Origin: Paracoccaceae bacterium
GTDB lineage: Bacteria; Pseudomonadota; Alphaproteobacteria; Rhodobacterales; Rhodobacteraceae
NCBI GenBank assembly: GCA_030066905.1
Contig: JASJAR010000041.1
Location: 1-60,586 of the forward strand
Reading direction: 5' to 3'
Length of the DNA: 60,586 bases
Position numbers and translations under genes: made by a program. The notes beneath the pieces are model-generated. The model ran no database searches. It saw nothing but the letters and a program-made list of their open reading frames with translations, and was not told the DNA's origin. The number at the start of each line of letters is the position of its first letter. Position 1 is the stretch's first letter. This document shows positions 1 through 8,084 of this stretch, piece by piece.

Positions 1-342
1 CTCGTGGGCGAAGCGGGAGGCGGCGTATTTCGAGTGCCGGATCGTGATCTCCTGGAAGTCCTCGACGCCCCAGAGGTTGCGGTTCTGGCAGACGGCGCGC
101 AGGTAGAAACTTGCGATGCCGAGCGTCTTGGCGCCCACCTCGGAATTCCAGCAGTAGAACCCACGGAAATAAAGGTCGGGCGAGCCGTCGGGCAGCAGCC
201 CCGCCTCGATCGGATTGAGGTCATCGACGAGGAACAGGAACACGTCGCGGTCCGAGGCGTAGAGCGTCGTCGTCTCCTTCGTCACGTCCACCCGCCGCCC
301 GCACATCTTGGATTCAATTCTCCAAGACCGAAAGAGTACCAT
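1..342 (-). pseudogene. DUF932-family protein fragment, 5'-truncated and cut by the window edge
   Basis: Reading the minus strand from an ATG at 342 gives an open frame of 114 codons that leaves the window at base 1. It contains YASDRDVFLFLVDDL, RGFYCWNSEVGAKTLGIA and YLRAVCQNRNLWGVEDF, which I recognise as the central part of DUF932 plasmid/phage-associated proteins (family of unknown function, usually 300-400 residues). The N-terminal part of the domain is missing: an in-frame TAG lies four codons upstream of the ATG, and the family-like sequence begins only near residue 13 (MCGRRVDVTKE). The gene therefore looks broken at its 5' end, most likely by a rearrangement inside the mobile element that carries the neighbouring integrase. 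It may alternatively be translated as a short protein from 342 or from the ATG at 306. The C-terminus cannot be seen. Confidence 0.6.
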
Positions 343-396
343 GGACAGACGCTACAGCGGTACCTAAGCCCGGGTCGCACCCGCACCTGACTGATT

Positions 397-828
397 TCAG
401 CACTTGGCTCTGCCCGGCATCGACATATTGAATGCAGTTGCACGCGACATTAGGCCAGAAGAGATCTTGTCATTCAAAGTGACACGATGAGCGTGGTGGC
501 CTCCTTTAGCGGTTACGCTTGCAATCACGATCTGTCGCATCGGTCCAAGAGGTCGTCCTCCGTCAGCGACAACTTGCAGGTTGAGCCATGCGGCGTTGCT
601 GCCGCTGAAGTCACAGTTTGCGTCCATTGAGGAGGCGCGGAACTCAAGGACGTAGTCCGATGCTTCTTTGTAAATGACTGCCTGGTCGACACGCAGTTTT
701 CCAGACTGGTCAAAAACTGTGTCTTGATTTGGAAACAAAACATCAGGGCCACTCTGAGCCAAAGTTGGTTGTGATGAAAAAGCTGTAACAGCCGCGCAAA
801 TCGCTATTGTTTGAAACATCTTCTTCAT
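397..828 (-). CDS. Small secreted protein of unknown function (mobile-element cargo)
   Basis: I do not recognise this 143-residue protein. It starts with a clear Sec signal peptide (MKKMF, then a hydrophobic stretch ending PTLAQ near residue 25), so the mature part of about 118 residues should be periplasmic or exported. Two cysteines remain after cleavage, in DANCDFSG and as the last residue, and could form a disulfide. The ATG at 828 is preferred over the upstream ATG at 846 because AGGAG lies 8 nt before it and the signal peptide then begins properly. Base composition is clearly more AT-rich than the rest of the window. With the adjacent integrase and DUF932 remnant, this points to cargo of the element integrated at dusA. 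Confidence 0.65.
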   Translation of the reverse strand: MKKMFQTIAICAAVTAFSSQPTLAQSGPDVLFPNQDTVFDQSGKLRVDQAVIYKEASDYVLEFRASSMDANCDFSGSNAAWLNLQVVADGGRPLGPMRQIVIASVTAKGGHHAHRVTLNDKISSGLMSRATAFNMSMPGRAKC

Positions 829-988
829 ATTTCTATCTCCTAACAATTAGACTTGATCACGATGTCGGATCGAATTGAATTTCTCAACAATTAAGTGTTT
901 CTGGAAGTTTTCCCGCGAGCGGACCACAGCCTCTCTCTCGACCTCGAAACCCGTCACGGGCCGGGACGGCGTCCCTCTGACTCTCGGA

Positions 989-2077
989 TCACTCGGCCGC
1001 GAGGGTCCCGGACGAGAATGGCGCGCGCGAGGCGGCCAGCCGATGCAGGGCTTCGGGCCTGATATGCGTGTAGCGGCGCAGCATCTTCCAGTCTTTGTGA
1101 CCGGTGACGAGGGCGACCTGTTCGATGGCGAAGCCTGCCTCGAAGAGGCGGCTTGTGCCTTCGTGGCGCAAATCATGGAAATGAAGGTCTTTGACACTGA
1201 CCTCCACGCAGGCGCGCCGGAAGGCTGTCCCGACCGACCTAGAGTTATAGGGAAAGATTCGCCCGTTGGTGTGGCCCAGATGTTTGGCCTGTTCCGTGAC
1301 CAGAGCCCAGGCATCGAACCCGGTGGCGGCGAAAAGGGGGATTCGCTGGTCGTTGCCGGTCTTGTTGCGTGGGTCCTTGCGGTCGCGGATCAGGAGCATG
1401 CGGCGGTCGACATCGAGATCGCTCCATTCGACCCGGCAGATCTCGTCTAGCCGCATGGCCGTGGCCACCGCGAACTTCACGATCCGCGTCATCGGTGTTG
1501 TCAGGCGTTCGTTGTCATCGAAGCAGCGGAACAGGCGGTTCAACTCGTCCGTACTGGGACGCCGATCCCTCTCCGTGCCCTTGCCAATGAGCCCCAGCCG
1601 CTTCAGCGCGACACGCGCCAGATCGACGGGCTCCGGAGAGATGTCGAGGCCATGTACAGCCGCAGCATGGGTGATGATCATCTTGATCACGCCGATGTCG
1701 ATCCCGAGCGTCACCGGACCCGCACCTTGCTCTGCGCGCATCTTGCCATAGTCGATCAGCTTCTGCCGGTCGAGGTGGCCGATCTTCTCCTTCCCGAGAT
1801 CGCGCTTGAGCGTCGTGAGCGTCGCGGCCTTGCTGCGACGCGGCGGTTTCCCTACCTCGCACATATCGGCTATATGAAGGTCGATGAGGTCGCCAAAGGT
1901 CTGAAGGCGGGAAACGGACGACTTGTTCGGCGCCAGCCCCTGATCGACCCGGGTCTCCGCCTGGCGGGCCCAGCGATGGGCGTCGTCGCGGCGAAGGAAC
2001 GTCTCGCTCGCGTAGCGGCCCTTTCGTCTGATCTGGACCCGGTAGGCACCGGAGGGAAGCTTGGTGATGGTGGCCAT
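989..2077 (-). CDS. Tyrosine recombinase / phage-type integrase
   Basis: A 362-residue site-specific recombinase. Residues 1-60 hold a basic beta-rich arm-binding region, about 60-160 a SAM-like core-binding domain, and 175-345 the catalytic domain. The catalytic set is visible: R209 in AMRLDEIC, H301 and R304 in HDLRHEGTSR, H327 in GHKDW and nucleophile Y336 in LRRYTH. The ATG at 2077 (MATITKLPSG) is preferred to the longer frame starting at 2185, whose first 36 residues resemble no integrase N-terminus. The gene sits 113 bp from the dusA start and is divergent from it. This is the arrangement known for integrases that insert elements into the 5' end of dusA, so it should drive excision and integration there. 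Confidence 0.93.
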   Translation of the reverse strand: MATITKLPSGAYRVQIRRKGRYASETFLRRDDAHRWARQAETRVDQGLAPNKSSVSRLQTFGDLIDLHIADMCEVGKPPRRSKAATLTTLKRDLGKEKIGHLDRQKLIDYGKMRAEQGAGPVTLGIDIGVIKMIITHAAAVHGLDISPEPVDLARVALKRLGLIGKGTERDRRPSTDELNRLFRCFDDNERLTTPMTRIVKFAVATAMRLDEICRVEWSDLDVDRRMLLIRDRKDPRNKTGNDQRIPLFAATGFDAWALVTEQAKHLGHTNGRIFPYNSRSVGTAFRRACVEVSVKDLHFHDLRHEGTSRLFEAGFAIEQVALVTGHKDWKMLRRYTHIRPEALHRLAASRAPFSSGTLAAE

Positions 2078-2190
2078 TTTCGTGTGCGCTGTATGTGCAA
2101 TGAGTCGTCGTAGAGGGGCAAATTCGGGGATATCGCGGCGTATTCCAGCGTAGCAGCATCCGCCGCCAACAGTTTGAAGATACACAAAAA

Positions 2191-3180
2191 ATGCAAATAA
2201 ATCAATATGTTAGATTATCCTGTGCTCCGATGATGGACTGGACCGACCGCCACTGCCGGGCCTTCCATCGCCTCCTCACCCGCCACACCCTTCTCTACAC
2301 CGAAATGGTCACCGCGCCGGCTCTCGTGCGTGGCGGGGCGCGGCACCTCCTCGACTTCTCCCCCGACGAACACCCCGTCGCCTGCCAGCTTGGCGGCGCC
2401 GACCCGGGCGAACTCGCCGAGGCGGCGGCCATGGTCGCCGAGGCCGGATACGACGAGGTCAACCTCAATGTCGGCTGCCCCTCCGACCGGGTCCGGTCGG
2501 GGTGCTTCGGGGCGGTGCTGATGGAGACCCCCGACCTCGTCGCGCGCTGCGTTTCGGCGATGATCGCCGCCCAGGCCCTGCCGGTCACCGTGAAGTGCCG
2601 CATCGGTGTCGACGACCAGGACCCCGCCACCGTTCTTCCCGATTTCATCGCCCGCATCGCCGATGCCGGCGTCACCCGGATCGCGATCCATGCCCGCAAG
2701 GCCTGGCTTGAGGGGCTCTCGCCGAAGGAAAACAGGGAGATCCCGCCGCTCGATTACGGGCTCGTCCATGCCATGAAAGCGCGGTTTCCGGGGCTCCACA
2801 TCTCGGTCAATGGCGGGATCGCCTCGCTCGACGAGGCAGAGGCGTTTCTCGCCGCGGGGCTCGACGGGGTGATGATCGGGCGCGCGGCCTATCACGACCC
2901 CTACGGTGTTCTCGCCGAGGCCGACAGGCGCATCTTCGGTGCGGATGCCTTGCCGCGCTCGCGGGCCGAGGTGGCGCTGGCGATGCGGCCCCATATCGCG
3001 CGGCACCTCGAGGCCGGCGGCCGGCTCCACGGCGTTACCCGCCACATGCTCGGGCTCTTCGCGGGCCAGCCCGGCGCCCGGGCCTGGCGGCGGGTGCTGT
3101 CGGAGCGGGCGCATCGCGAGGGGGCGGGGCTCGAGGTGCTCGACGCCGCGCTCGATGCGGTCACGGCCCGCGCCGCCTGA
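2191..3180 (+). CDS. dusA: tRNA-dihydrouridine(20/20a) synthase DusA
   Basis: FMN-dependent enzyme that reduces uridines 20/20a in the D-loop of tRNA, using NADPH. The 329-residue length is normal. Visible family features are APMMDWTDRHCR (residues 12-23), LYTEMVTAPAL, QLGGADP, NLNVGCPSDRV with catalytic Cys105 in RSGCFGAVLM, and IHARKAW followed by a lysine-containing loop in the FMN barrel; the C-terminal helical RNA-binding domain is present. The first 11 codons (MQINQYVRLSC) are AT-rich, unlike the rest, and are best explained as supplied by the adjacent integrated element while keeping the gene intact. No strong ribosome-binding site is visible before the ATG at 2191. Confidence 0.95.
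   Translation: MQINQYVRLSCAPMMDWTDRHCRAFHRLLTRHTLLYTEMVTAPALVRGGARHLLDFSPDEHPVACQLGGADPGELAEAAAMVAEAGYDEVNLNVGCPSDRVRSGCFGAVLMETPDLVARCVSAMIAAQALPVTVKCRIGVDDQDPATVLPDFIARIADAGVTRIAIHARKAWLEGLSPKENREIPPLDYGLVHAMKARFPGLHISVNGGIASLDEAEAFLAAGLDGVMIGRAAYHDPYGVLAEADRRIFGADALPRSRAEVALAMRPHIARHLEAGGRLHGVTRHMLGLFAGQPGARAWRRVLSERAHREGAGLEVLDAALDAVTARAA
2200..2262 (+). other. Probable attachment site (att) in the 5' end of dusA
   Basis: An AT-rich stretch around the dusA start (2170-2220) changes abruptly to GC-rich host-like sequence near 2221, at the codons for APMMDWTDRHCR. The integrase gene lies immediately to the left. dusA 5' ends are established integration targets in which the element supplies a replacement start of the gene. 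The crossover is inferred to lie within or beside ATGATGGACTGGACC (2230-2244). The partner site would be at the far end of the element, outside the window, so no direct repeat can be shown here. Confidence 0.5.
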
Positions 3181-3181
3181 G

Positions 3182-3937
3182 GTGACCTTCCGCCGTTTTC
3201 CGGCCGATGCCGCGCTCGCCCCTTGGGTCGATGCCGCCGAGGTCCGGGCCCGTGCCGCGCTCGAGGCCCCCGACCTTGCGCGGTGGTGGCGGGCCGGCGG
3301 CACCTGGTTTGTCGGCGTCGATGCCCTGCCGAACGACACGGCCGGCCGAATGCCCGGCGGACCGTCGCCCCGGGGCGCTGCCATCGACGCCGCGCGGGCG
3401 GTGGCGAACGCCCCCTGGCACCGGCTCCAGCTCTCCTGCCTGCGCCCGGGCTATCCCCGAATCGGCGCGGAGGAGGACGCCGCCCAGCACCGGTTCCGGC
3501 TGAAGCGCGACGGCGCCCATCTCGACGGGCTCCTGCCCGAGGGACCGCGGCGCCGTCGCCACCTGCGCGAACCCCATGCCTTCATCCTCGGCATCGCGCT
3601 GACCGAGGCCGATCCCGGTGCCAGCCCTCTGGTGGTCTGGGAGGGCAGCGAGAAGGTGCTGCTCGGAGCCATCGGAGCCGCCTTCGAGGGCGTGCCGCCC
3701 GGGTCCCGGGGCGATGTCGATCTCACGGAGGTCTATGCCGCCGCGCGCCGCGCGGTGTTCGAGAGCTGCGCCCGGGTCCCGGTGCCCCTTGCGCGCGGCG
3801 AAGCGGTGCTCCTGCACCGCGCCGCCCTCCATGGGATCGCGCCCTGGGCCGCAGGGGCTCTGGCCGATCCCGCCGGGCGCGCCATCGCCTATCTCAGGCC
3901 GCCGACGACGCCGGGACGGTGGCTGGCCGCGCCGTGA
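3182..3937 (+). CDS. Putative PhyH-like 2OG-Fe(II) oxygenase
   Basis: A 251-residue protein starting at a GTG one base after the dusA stop, so translation is probably coupled. It shows a plausible facial triad of the phytanoyl-CoA dioxygenase type: HLD (H113, D115), a distal histidine in LLHRAALHGIAPW (H212 or H217), and a downstream arginine in GRAIAYLRP (R233 or R239) that could bind 2-oxoglutarate. Between them runs a beta-rich core with EPHAFILGIALTE. If correct it is a soluble iron-dependent hydroxylase of unknown substrate; proximity to dusA need not mean a tRNA substrate. The domain call rests on motif spacing only. No Shine-Dalgarno is visible at the GTG. Confidence 0.6.
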   Translation: MTFRRFPADAALAPWVDAAEVRARAALEAPDLARWWRAGGTWFVGVDALPNDTAGRMPGGPSPRGAAIDAARAVANAPWHRLQLSCLRPGYPRIGAEEDAAQHRFRLKRDGAHLDGLLPEGPRRRRHLREPHAFILGIALTEADPGASPLVVWEGSEKVLLGAIGAAFEGVPPGSRGDVDLTEVYAAARRAVFESCARVPVPLARGEAVLLHRAALHGIAPWAAGALADPAGRAIAYLRPPTTPGRWLAAP

Positions 3938-4180
3938 GGGGTCTTGCGGGGAGGCCCGTCCACGGGACCGGTCGTGCCGATGCTCGGCGTTGCGCGCCTT
4001 GGCCAGAGCGGCGGCCGCGCGGCAAGGCGCCGGGATCGTTACCGGTCAGGCCGCGAAGGGCAGGGACGTCGACCCGCCGGAAACCCGCGGCGACCGGTTT
4101 CCAGGGGGCAGGCCCCGGGCCCGGTCTTGGAAGGGGCACGACCCATCGCTTCTCACCGATCCGACCGCTGAGGCCCGGGC

Positions 4181-4402
4181 CTACGCCCGACGGCGGCCCC
4201 CCCGCCGCACAGTGAGTTGGGCCGACCGGCCGGGCAATTCCGCCAGCACCGCTGCACGGGCCTCGGGTCCCATCGCGGCCCAGCGCGCGATCTCGTCGGC
4301 TGTCCGGTTGCAGCCGACGCAGATCTTGGCGTCCCGGTGGATCATGCAGACCTTGACGCAGGGCGAGGCGATCTCCTCGCGTTTCCAGACCTCGTCAGTC
4401 AT
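4181..4402 (-). CDS. DUF1289 family small Cys-rich protein
   Basis: A 73-residue protein with the DUF1289 pattern: SPCVKVCMI then ICVGCNRTADEIARW. The four cysteines (C15, C19, C28, C31) are spaced like a metal or Fe-S binding site. It is followed by the typical helix ending AAVLAELPGR. The biochemical role of the family is not established. Its ATG overlaps the ruvX stop by 8 nt (ATGACTGA), so it is translationally coupled as the last gene of ccmI-ruvX-DUF1289. About 240 bp to the left of its stop (3938-4180) show nothing I can support. Confidence 0.85.
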   Translation of the reverse strand: MTDEVWKREEIASPCVKVCMIHRDAKICVGCNRTADEIARWAAMGPEARAAVLAELPGRSAQLTVRRGGRRRA

Positions 4403-5111
4403 CCGAGCCCAGCCGCCGCGTCATCATCCGCCGGCGCCGCACGGCATCGGCATCGCGTTTCGGCGCGCCGGTGTCGGCGCTGTCGGCGGTGCCCTCGGCC
4501 TTGGCGCGGGGCAGGGCACGACCGGGGCGGGCGCGGCCCGCCTGTTCGGCCGCCGCGGGCGCGGGCGGCTCCGGCGCCGGCTCCACGGCCGGAGCCTCCG
4601 TCTCGCCGGGCGCGGCGGCGGGGGCGTCGGTCGCGGCGACACCGCCGCCGAGAAATGCGATCCGGTCGAGCGCGCCCTGGAGGATCACCGCCGCGGCCAC
4701 CTTGTCGATGACAAGCTCGCGTTTTTTCCGGCTGGTATCGGCCTCGATGAGCGCCCGTTCCGCCGCCACCGTCGACAGCCGCTCGTCCCAGAACGTCAGT
4801 GGCCTCGGCATGTACATCTCGAGCGTGCGCGCAAAGGCCCGGGTGGCCTGGGTGCGCGGCCCGTCCGAGCCGTCCATGTTGATCGGCATGCCAAGCACCA
4901 CCCCGCAGACATTGCGCTCGGTGGCGATCTGCCATATCCGGCCGAGGTCCTTTTTCTGGTCCTTCCGTCGGATCGTGTAATAGGGCGTGGCGATCTTCAG
5001 TTCGACGTCCGAGATCGCCACCCCGATGGTCTTTGTTCCGAGATCGAGGCCGATGATCGGTCGGCCGGGAACGAGCTCCCGGGCAAACGCCTCGAAATTC
5101 TGATAGATCAC
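4395..5111 (-). CDS. ruvX: RuvX/YqgF-family Holliday junction resolvase-like protein
   Basis: RNase H-fold protein implicated in pre-16S rRNA 5' processing and originally proposed as a Holliday junction resolvase. Seen: GLDLGTKTIGVAISD with the first catalytic Asp, GMPINMDGSDGPRTQATRAF, and FWDERLSTVAAERALIE with a catalytic Glu, followed by the C-terminal helix around DKVAAAVILQGALD. The start chosen is GTG at 5111, giving VIYQNFEAFARELVPG; it overlaps the ccmI stop as GTGA. The core ends near residue 160. The remaining 75 or so residues are an Ala/Pro/Glu/Arg-rich low-complexity tail, making this 238-residue version longer than the usual 140-170. Confidence 0.9.
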   Translation of the reverse strand: MIYQNFEAFARELVPGRPIIGLDLGTKTIGVAISDVELKIATPYYTIRRKDQKKDLGRIWQIATERNVCGVVLGMPINMDGSDGPRTQATRAFARTLEMYMPRPLTFWDERLSTVAAERALIEADTSRKKRELVIDKVAAAVILQGALDRIAFLGGGVAATDAPAAAPGETEAPAVEPAPEPPAPAAAEQAGRARPGRALPRAKAEGTADSADTGAPKRDADAVRRRRMMTRRLGSDD

Positions 5112-6313
5112 GGCTCGCCTCCCGCCCGTCCAAGGGCGCGTTCGATCATGCCCACCGCCTCGATATCGGCAGAAAACACGGTTCTGGCTTCCGCTGCAAT
5201 GGCTTCGGCGCGCGCGCGCTGGCCGAGCACGTTGAGCGCGGCGATCAGCCGGGCCCAATCCTCCGGCGGGCCGCCTTCGCTGGCGAGCCGTGCGGCGAGC
5301 CCCTCGACCATGCCCTCTACCATCGCGGCACGCTCCTCGGCCGACAGTTCCGCGGCGGCGGCCAGGTCCCCGGCATCGGGCCCGGGGGCGGTCTCCAGCG
5401 AGAACGGCACGCCCGCGAGGGCTGCGAGCCCCTCGATCTCGGCCCGCACCACCGGCAGCCAGGGGTCCCCCGGCAGGCTGTCGGCCAAGAGCCCCGACCA
5501 GACCCGGAACGCCCGGTCCGCCCGGCCGACCTGCGCCTCGCCGAGCCCGAGGTAGTAGCGCGCCGGCCCGTTTTCGGGGTCGCGCGCCAGGGCCTCGCCG
5601 ATGGCGCGCTCGGCTTCCGGCGAGACATAGCCGCCCGCGGCGAGGACCATCGTGTCGACGAGATCGGCCCAGTCGTCGGCGGTCGCGTTCTCGCCGAGGA
5701 TCGCGAGCACCCGTTCCTGGGCGGCGCGGGCCGCGGCAAACCGGCCGAGACGGGCCTCGTTGGCTGCCAGAAGCCGGTGGCCCTGGAGGTCGTCGGGGCG
5801 GGTTTCGAGGGCCGTGCGGAGCTCGTCCATCAGCCGCAGGAACTCCGGCTCGACCGCCGAGAGATCCGGTTGCCTCAGGGCCGCCTCCGCCTGGGCCTGA
5901 CCCGGCCGCGCGTCGCGCGCGGCCTCGACCTCGGCGATCCGGCGCTCGAGCGGCAGATCGGGGTAGCCCGGCGCGCCGATGGTCCAGTAAAGCGCCACCG
6001 CACCGCCGAGGACGGCCAGCGCGGTCACCGCCGCCGGCAGGCGGGCCGGCCCGCCGGAGATCGCCGCCTCGCTGCCCGCCTTGCGGTCGGCCGCGAGCAG
6101 CCGGCGCTTGACCTCGAGACGCACGGCCTCGGCCTCGGCCTCCGACAGCACGCCACGGGCAACGTCGCGGTCGATCTCGGAAAGCTGTTCGCGGTAGACC
6201 AGAAGGTCGCTTTCGGCCGCTTCGAGCCCCGCGCGTCCGCCGCGCCGGAAGGCCAGCGCCAGCGTCAGCGCCACCAGCGCACCGAGCGCGCCCGAAATCA
6301 GCCAGAATGTCAC
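5108..6313 (-). CDS. ccmI: c-type cytochrome biogenesis protein CcmI
   Basis: Component of the system I cytochrome c maturation machinery that chaperones apocytochrome c to the heme ligation complex. The N-terminus has two membrane helices (residues ~3-20 and a second near 95-115, TALAVLGGAVALYWTIGAPG) with a cytoplasmic heptad-like region between (YREQLSEIDRDVARGVL). The periplasmic C-terminal part contains TPR-like helices (LLAANEARLGRFAAARAAQE, ARYYLGLGEAQVGRADRAF). I choose GTG at 6313 because GGAGGT lies exactly 6 nt upstream and the family normally begins VTFW/MTFW; starts at 6319 or 6337 would leave that Shine-Dalgarno inside the gene. The gene lies 30 kb from ccmABCDG. Confidence 0.92.
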   Translation of the reverse strand: MTFWLISGALGALVALTLALAFRRGGRAGLEAAESDLLVYREQLSEIDRDVARGVLSEAEAEAVRLEVKRRLLAADRKAGSEAAISGGPARLPAAVTALAVLGGAVALYWTIGAPGYPDLPLERRIAEVEAARDARPGQAQAEAALRQPDLSAVEPEFLRLMDELRTALETRPDDLQGHRLLAANEARLGRFAAARAAQERVLAILGENATADDWADLVDTMVLAAGGYVSPEAERAIGEALARDPENGPARYYLGLGEAQVGRADRAFRVWSGLLADSLPGDPWLPVVRAEIEGLAALAGVPFSLETAPGPDAGDLAAAAELSAEERAAMVEGMVEGLAARLASEGGPPEDWARLIAALNVLGQRARAEAIAAEARTVFSADIEAVGMIERALGRAGGEP

Positions 6314-6469
6314 CAACATACCTCCGTCGGGGTTCATCTAGCCTCGCGCGCCGTGCCGCGAAACCCCCCCGGGGCGCGATGTCGCTTTCGGCCCGTGCGC
6401 GCCGCTTAGCACCTTGTGCCGGCCCCGGCGATTTCCCATGAAGGGCCGAGCAACCCGGCCGGAGCCTCC

Positions 6470-7714
6470 ATGCGCTACTCCGCTTTTCAGATCGTTCGCC
6501 AGGCGCTGCGCGGTCACCAGGGCTGGCCGCGCGCCTGGGGCGAGGCGACCGCGAAGCCCCGTTACGACGCGATCGTCATCGGCGCGGGCGGCCACGGGCT
6601 TGCGACGGCCTATTACCTCGGCCGGAACCATGGGGTCAGAAACGTCGCCATCCTCGAAAAGGGCTGGCTCGGCGGCGGCAATACGGGCCGCAACACCACC
6701 ATCATCCGCTCGAACTACCTTCAGGACCCTTCGGCGGCGATCTACGAAAAATCGCGGAGCCTCTACGAGACCCTTTCCCAGGAGCTCAATTACAACATCA
6801 TGTTCTCCCCCCGGGGCGTGATGATGCTCGCCCAGACCGAGCACGAGGTCCGGGGCTACCGCCGCACCGCCCATGCCAACGCCCTCCAGGAGGTGCAGAC
6901 CGAGTTCATCACCCCCGAACGGGTCAAGGAGCTTTGCCCGATCATCGAAACCCGCGGCCCCCGCTACCCCGTCCTCGGCGCCCTCTGGCAGGCCCGCGGC
7001 GGCACCGCCCGCCACGACGCTGTCGCCTGGGGTTATGCCCGGGGCTGCGCGGAGATGGGGATGGACGTCATCCAGCAATGCGAGGTCACCGGCATCCGGT
7101 CGGCGAACGGCAAGGTGAAGGGCGTGACGACGACGAAAGGCGAGATCGACTGCGACAAGCTCGCCATCGTCGTCGCGGGGCACTCGGGCGTGCTCGCCGA
7201 GATGGCCGGGTTTCGCCTGCCCATCGAAAGCTTGGCGCTCCAGGCGCTCGTCTCCGAACCGATCAAACCGTGCATGGACGTCGTGGTGATGGCCAACACC
7301 GTCCACGGCTACATGAGCCAGTCCGACAAGGGCGAGATGGTCATCGGCGGCGGCGCGGACGGCTACAACAACTACACCCAGCGCGGGTCTTTCCACCATA
7401 TCGAGGAGACGGTCCGGGCGCTGATAGAAACCTTCCCGATGATCTCGCGGCTGAAGATGCTCAGGATGTGGGGCGGCATCGTCGACATGACGGGCGACCG
7501 GAGCCCGATCATCTCGAAGACGCCGATGGAAAACGTCTTCATCAATTGCGGCTGGGGCACGGGCGGCTTCAAGGCGATCCCCGGCTCGGGCTGGGCGACG
7601 GCGGAGATGGTCGCGAAGGGCGCGCCGGGGGCCCTCGCGGCGGAGTTCGGGCTCGACCGGTTCCGGGAGGGGCGGTTCATCGACGAGAGCGTCGCGGCGG
7701 GGGTGGCGCATTGA
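6470..7714 (+). CDS. soxB: Sarcosine oxidase, beta subunit
   Basis: FAD-binding catalytic subunit of heterotetrameric sarcosine oxidase, which oxidatively demethylates sarcosine to glycine, releasing H2O2 and a one-carbon unit to tetrahydrofolate. The 414-residue protein has the dinucleotide-binding motif DAIVIGAGGHGLATAYYL (residues 33-50), EKGWLGGGNTGRNTTIIRSN, and RGGTARHDAVAWGYA, whose histidine (about H182) corresponds to the covalent FMN attachment site of characterised enzymes. The C-terminal GWGTGGFKAIPGSG completes the DAO fold. ATG at 6470 gives the canonical MRYSAFQIVRQAL start. Unusually, soxD does not follow directly; an unrelated gene overlaps the stop codon. Confidence 0.95.
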   Translation: MRYSAFQIVRQALRGHQGWPRAWGEATAKPRYDAIVIGAGGHGLATAYYLGRNHGVRNVAILEKGWLGGGNTGRNTTIIRSNYLQDPSAAIYEKSRSLYETLSQELNYNIMFSPRGVMMLAQTEHEVRGYRRTAHANALQEVQTEFITPERVKELCPIIETRGPRYPVLGALWQARGGTARHDAVAWGYARGCAEMGMDVIQQCEVTGIRSANGKVKGVTTTKGEIDCDKLAIVVAGHSGVLAEMAGFRLPIESLALQALVSEPIKPCMDVVVMANTVHGYMSQSDKGEMVIGGGADGYNNYTQRGSFHHIEETVRALIETFPMISRLKMLRMWGGIVDMTGDRSPIISKTPMENVFINCGWGTGGFKAIPGSGWATAEMVAKGAPGALAAEFGLDRFREGRFIDESVAAGVAH

Positions 7715-8049
7715 TGAAACCGGGTCGACATCGAAACGATCTTTGGGGCTTCTTTTGGTGCGTGATGATCGTCAGCGGGATCGGCTTGGCTGCTCAGATC
7801 GCGCAACTTCTAGACGACGAGTGGCTTCCACTTCTGGGGTGTATGATGGTGGCAGGAGGGATTTTGGCGGCCCCGGTATTGGAGAGGACTTCAGGCGTTC
7901 TGTCGCGATTTGCACGCAGTGAAGAGCACATTCGAGCAGCGGCTCTAGCCCATTGGTTGTATCTGGCAGTCCTATTTGTGCTGCTGTTCGGTGGAACACT
8001 AATCTGGGGATTTGGTGAGTTACTTCACCAACGCGAATACGTAGTATGA
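7714..8049 (+). CDS. Small membrane protein of unknown function inserted in the sox operon
   Basis: An unrecognised 111-residue protein. Its ATG overlaps the soxB stop (TGATG). Three hydrophobic segments are visible: residues ~13-32 (FFWCVMIVSGIGLAAQIA), ~38-55 (LPLLGCMMVAGGILAAPV) and ~80-100 (WLYLAVLFVLLFGGTLIWGF), separated by charged stretches, so it should lie in the inner membrane. Codon and base usage are more AT-rich than in soxB or soxD. It is not part of characterised sarcosine oxidase operons and is probably a horizontally acquired insertion that kept translational coupling to soxB. Confidence 0.6.
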   Translation: MKPGRHRNDLWGFFWCVMIVSGIGLAAQIAQLLDDEWLPLLGCMMVAGGILAAPVLERTSGVLSRFARSEEHIRAAALAHWLYLAVLFVLLFGGTLIWGFGELLHQREYVV

Positions 8050-8084
8050 TCGGTCAAAACTCCAGCAATTCCCGCCCCGCCCGG

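Noticed and set aside
2215..3384. 389-codon minus-strand open frame across dusA
   Set aside because: Shadow of dusA and the oxygenase gene; low-complexity composition and no family features.
3938..4180. Possible gene in the gap between the oxygenase and DUF1289 genes
   Set aside because: Frames there have no start signal, no family pattern and highly biased composition.
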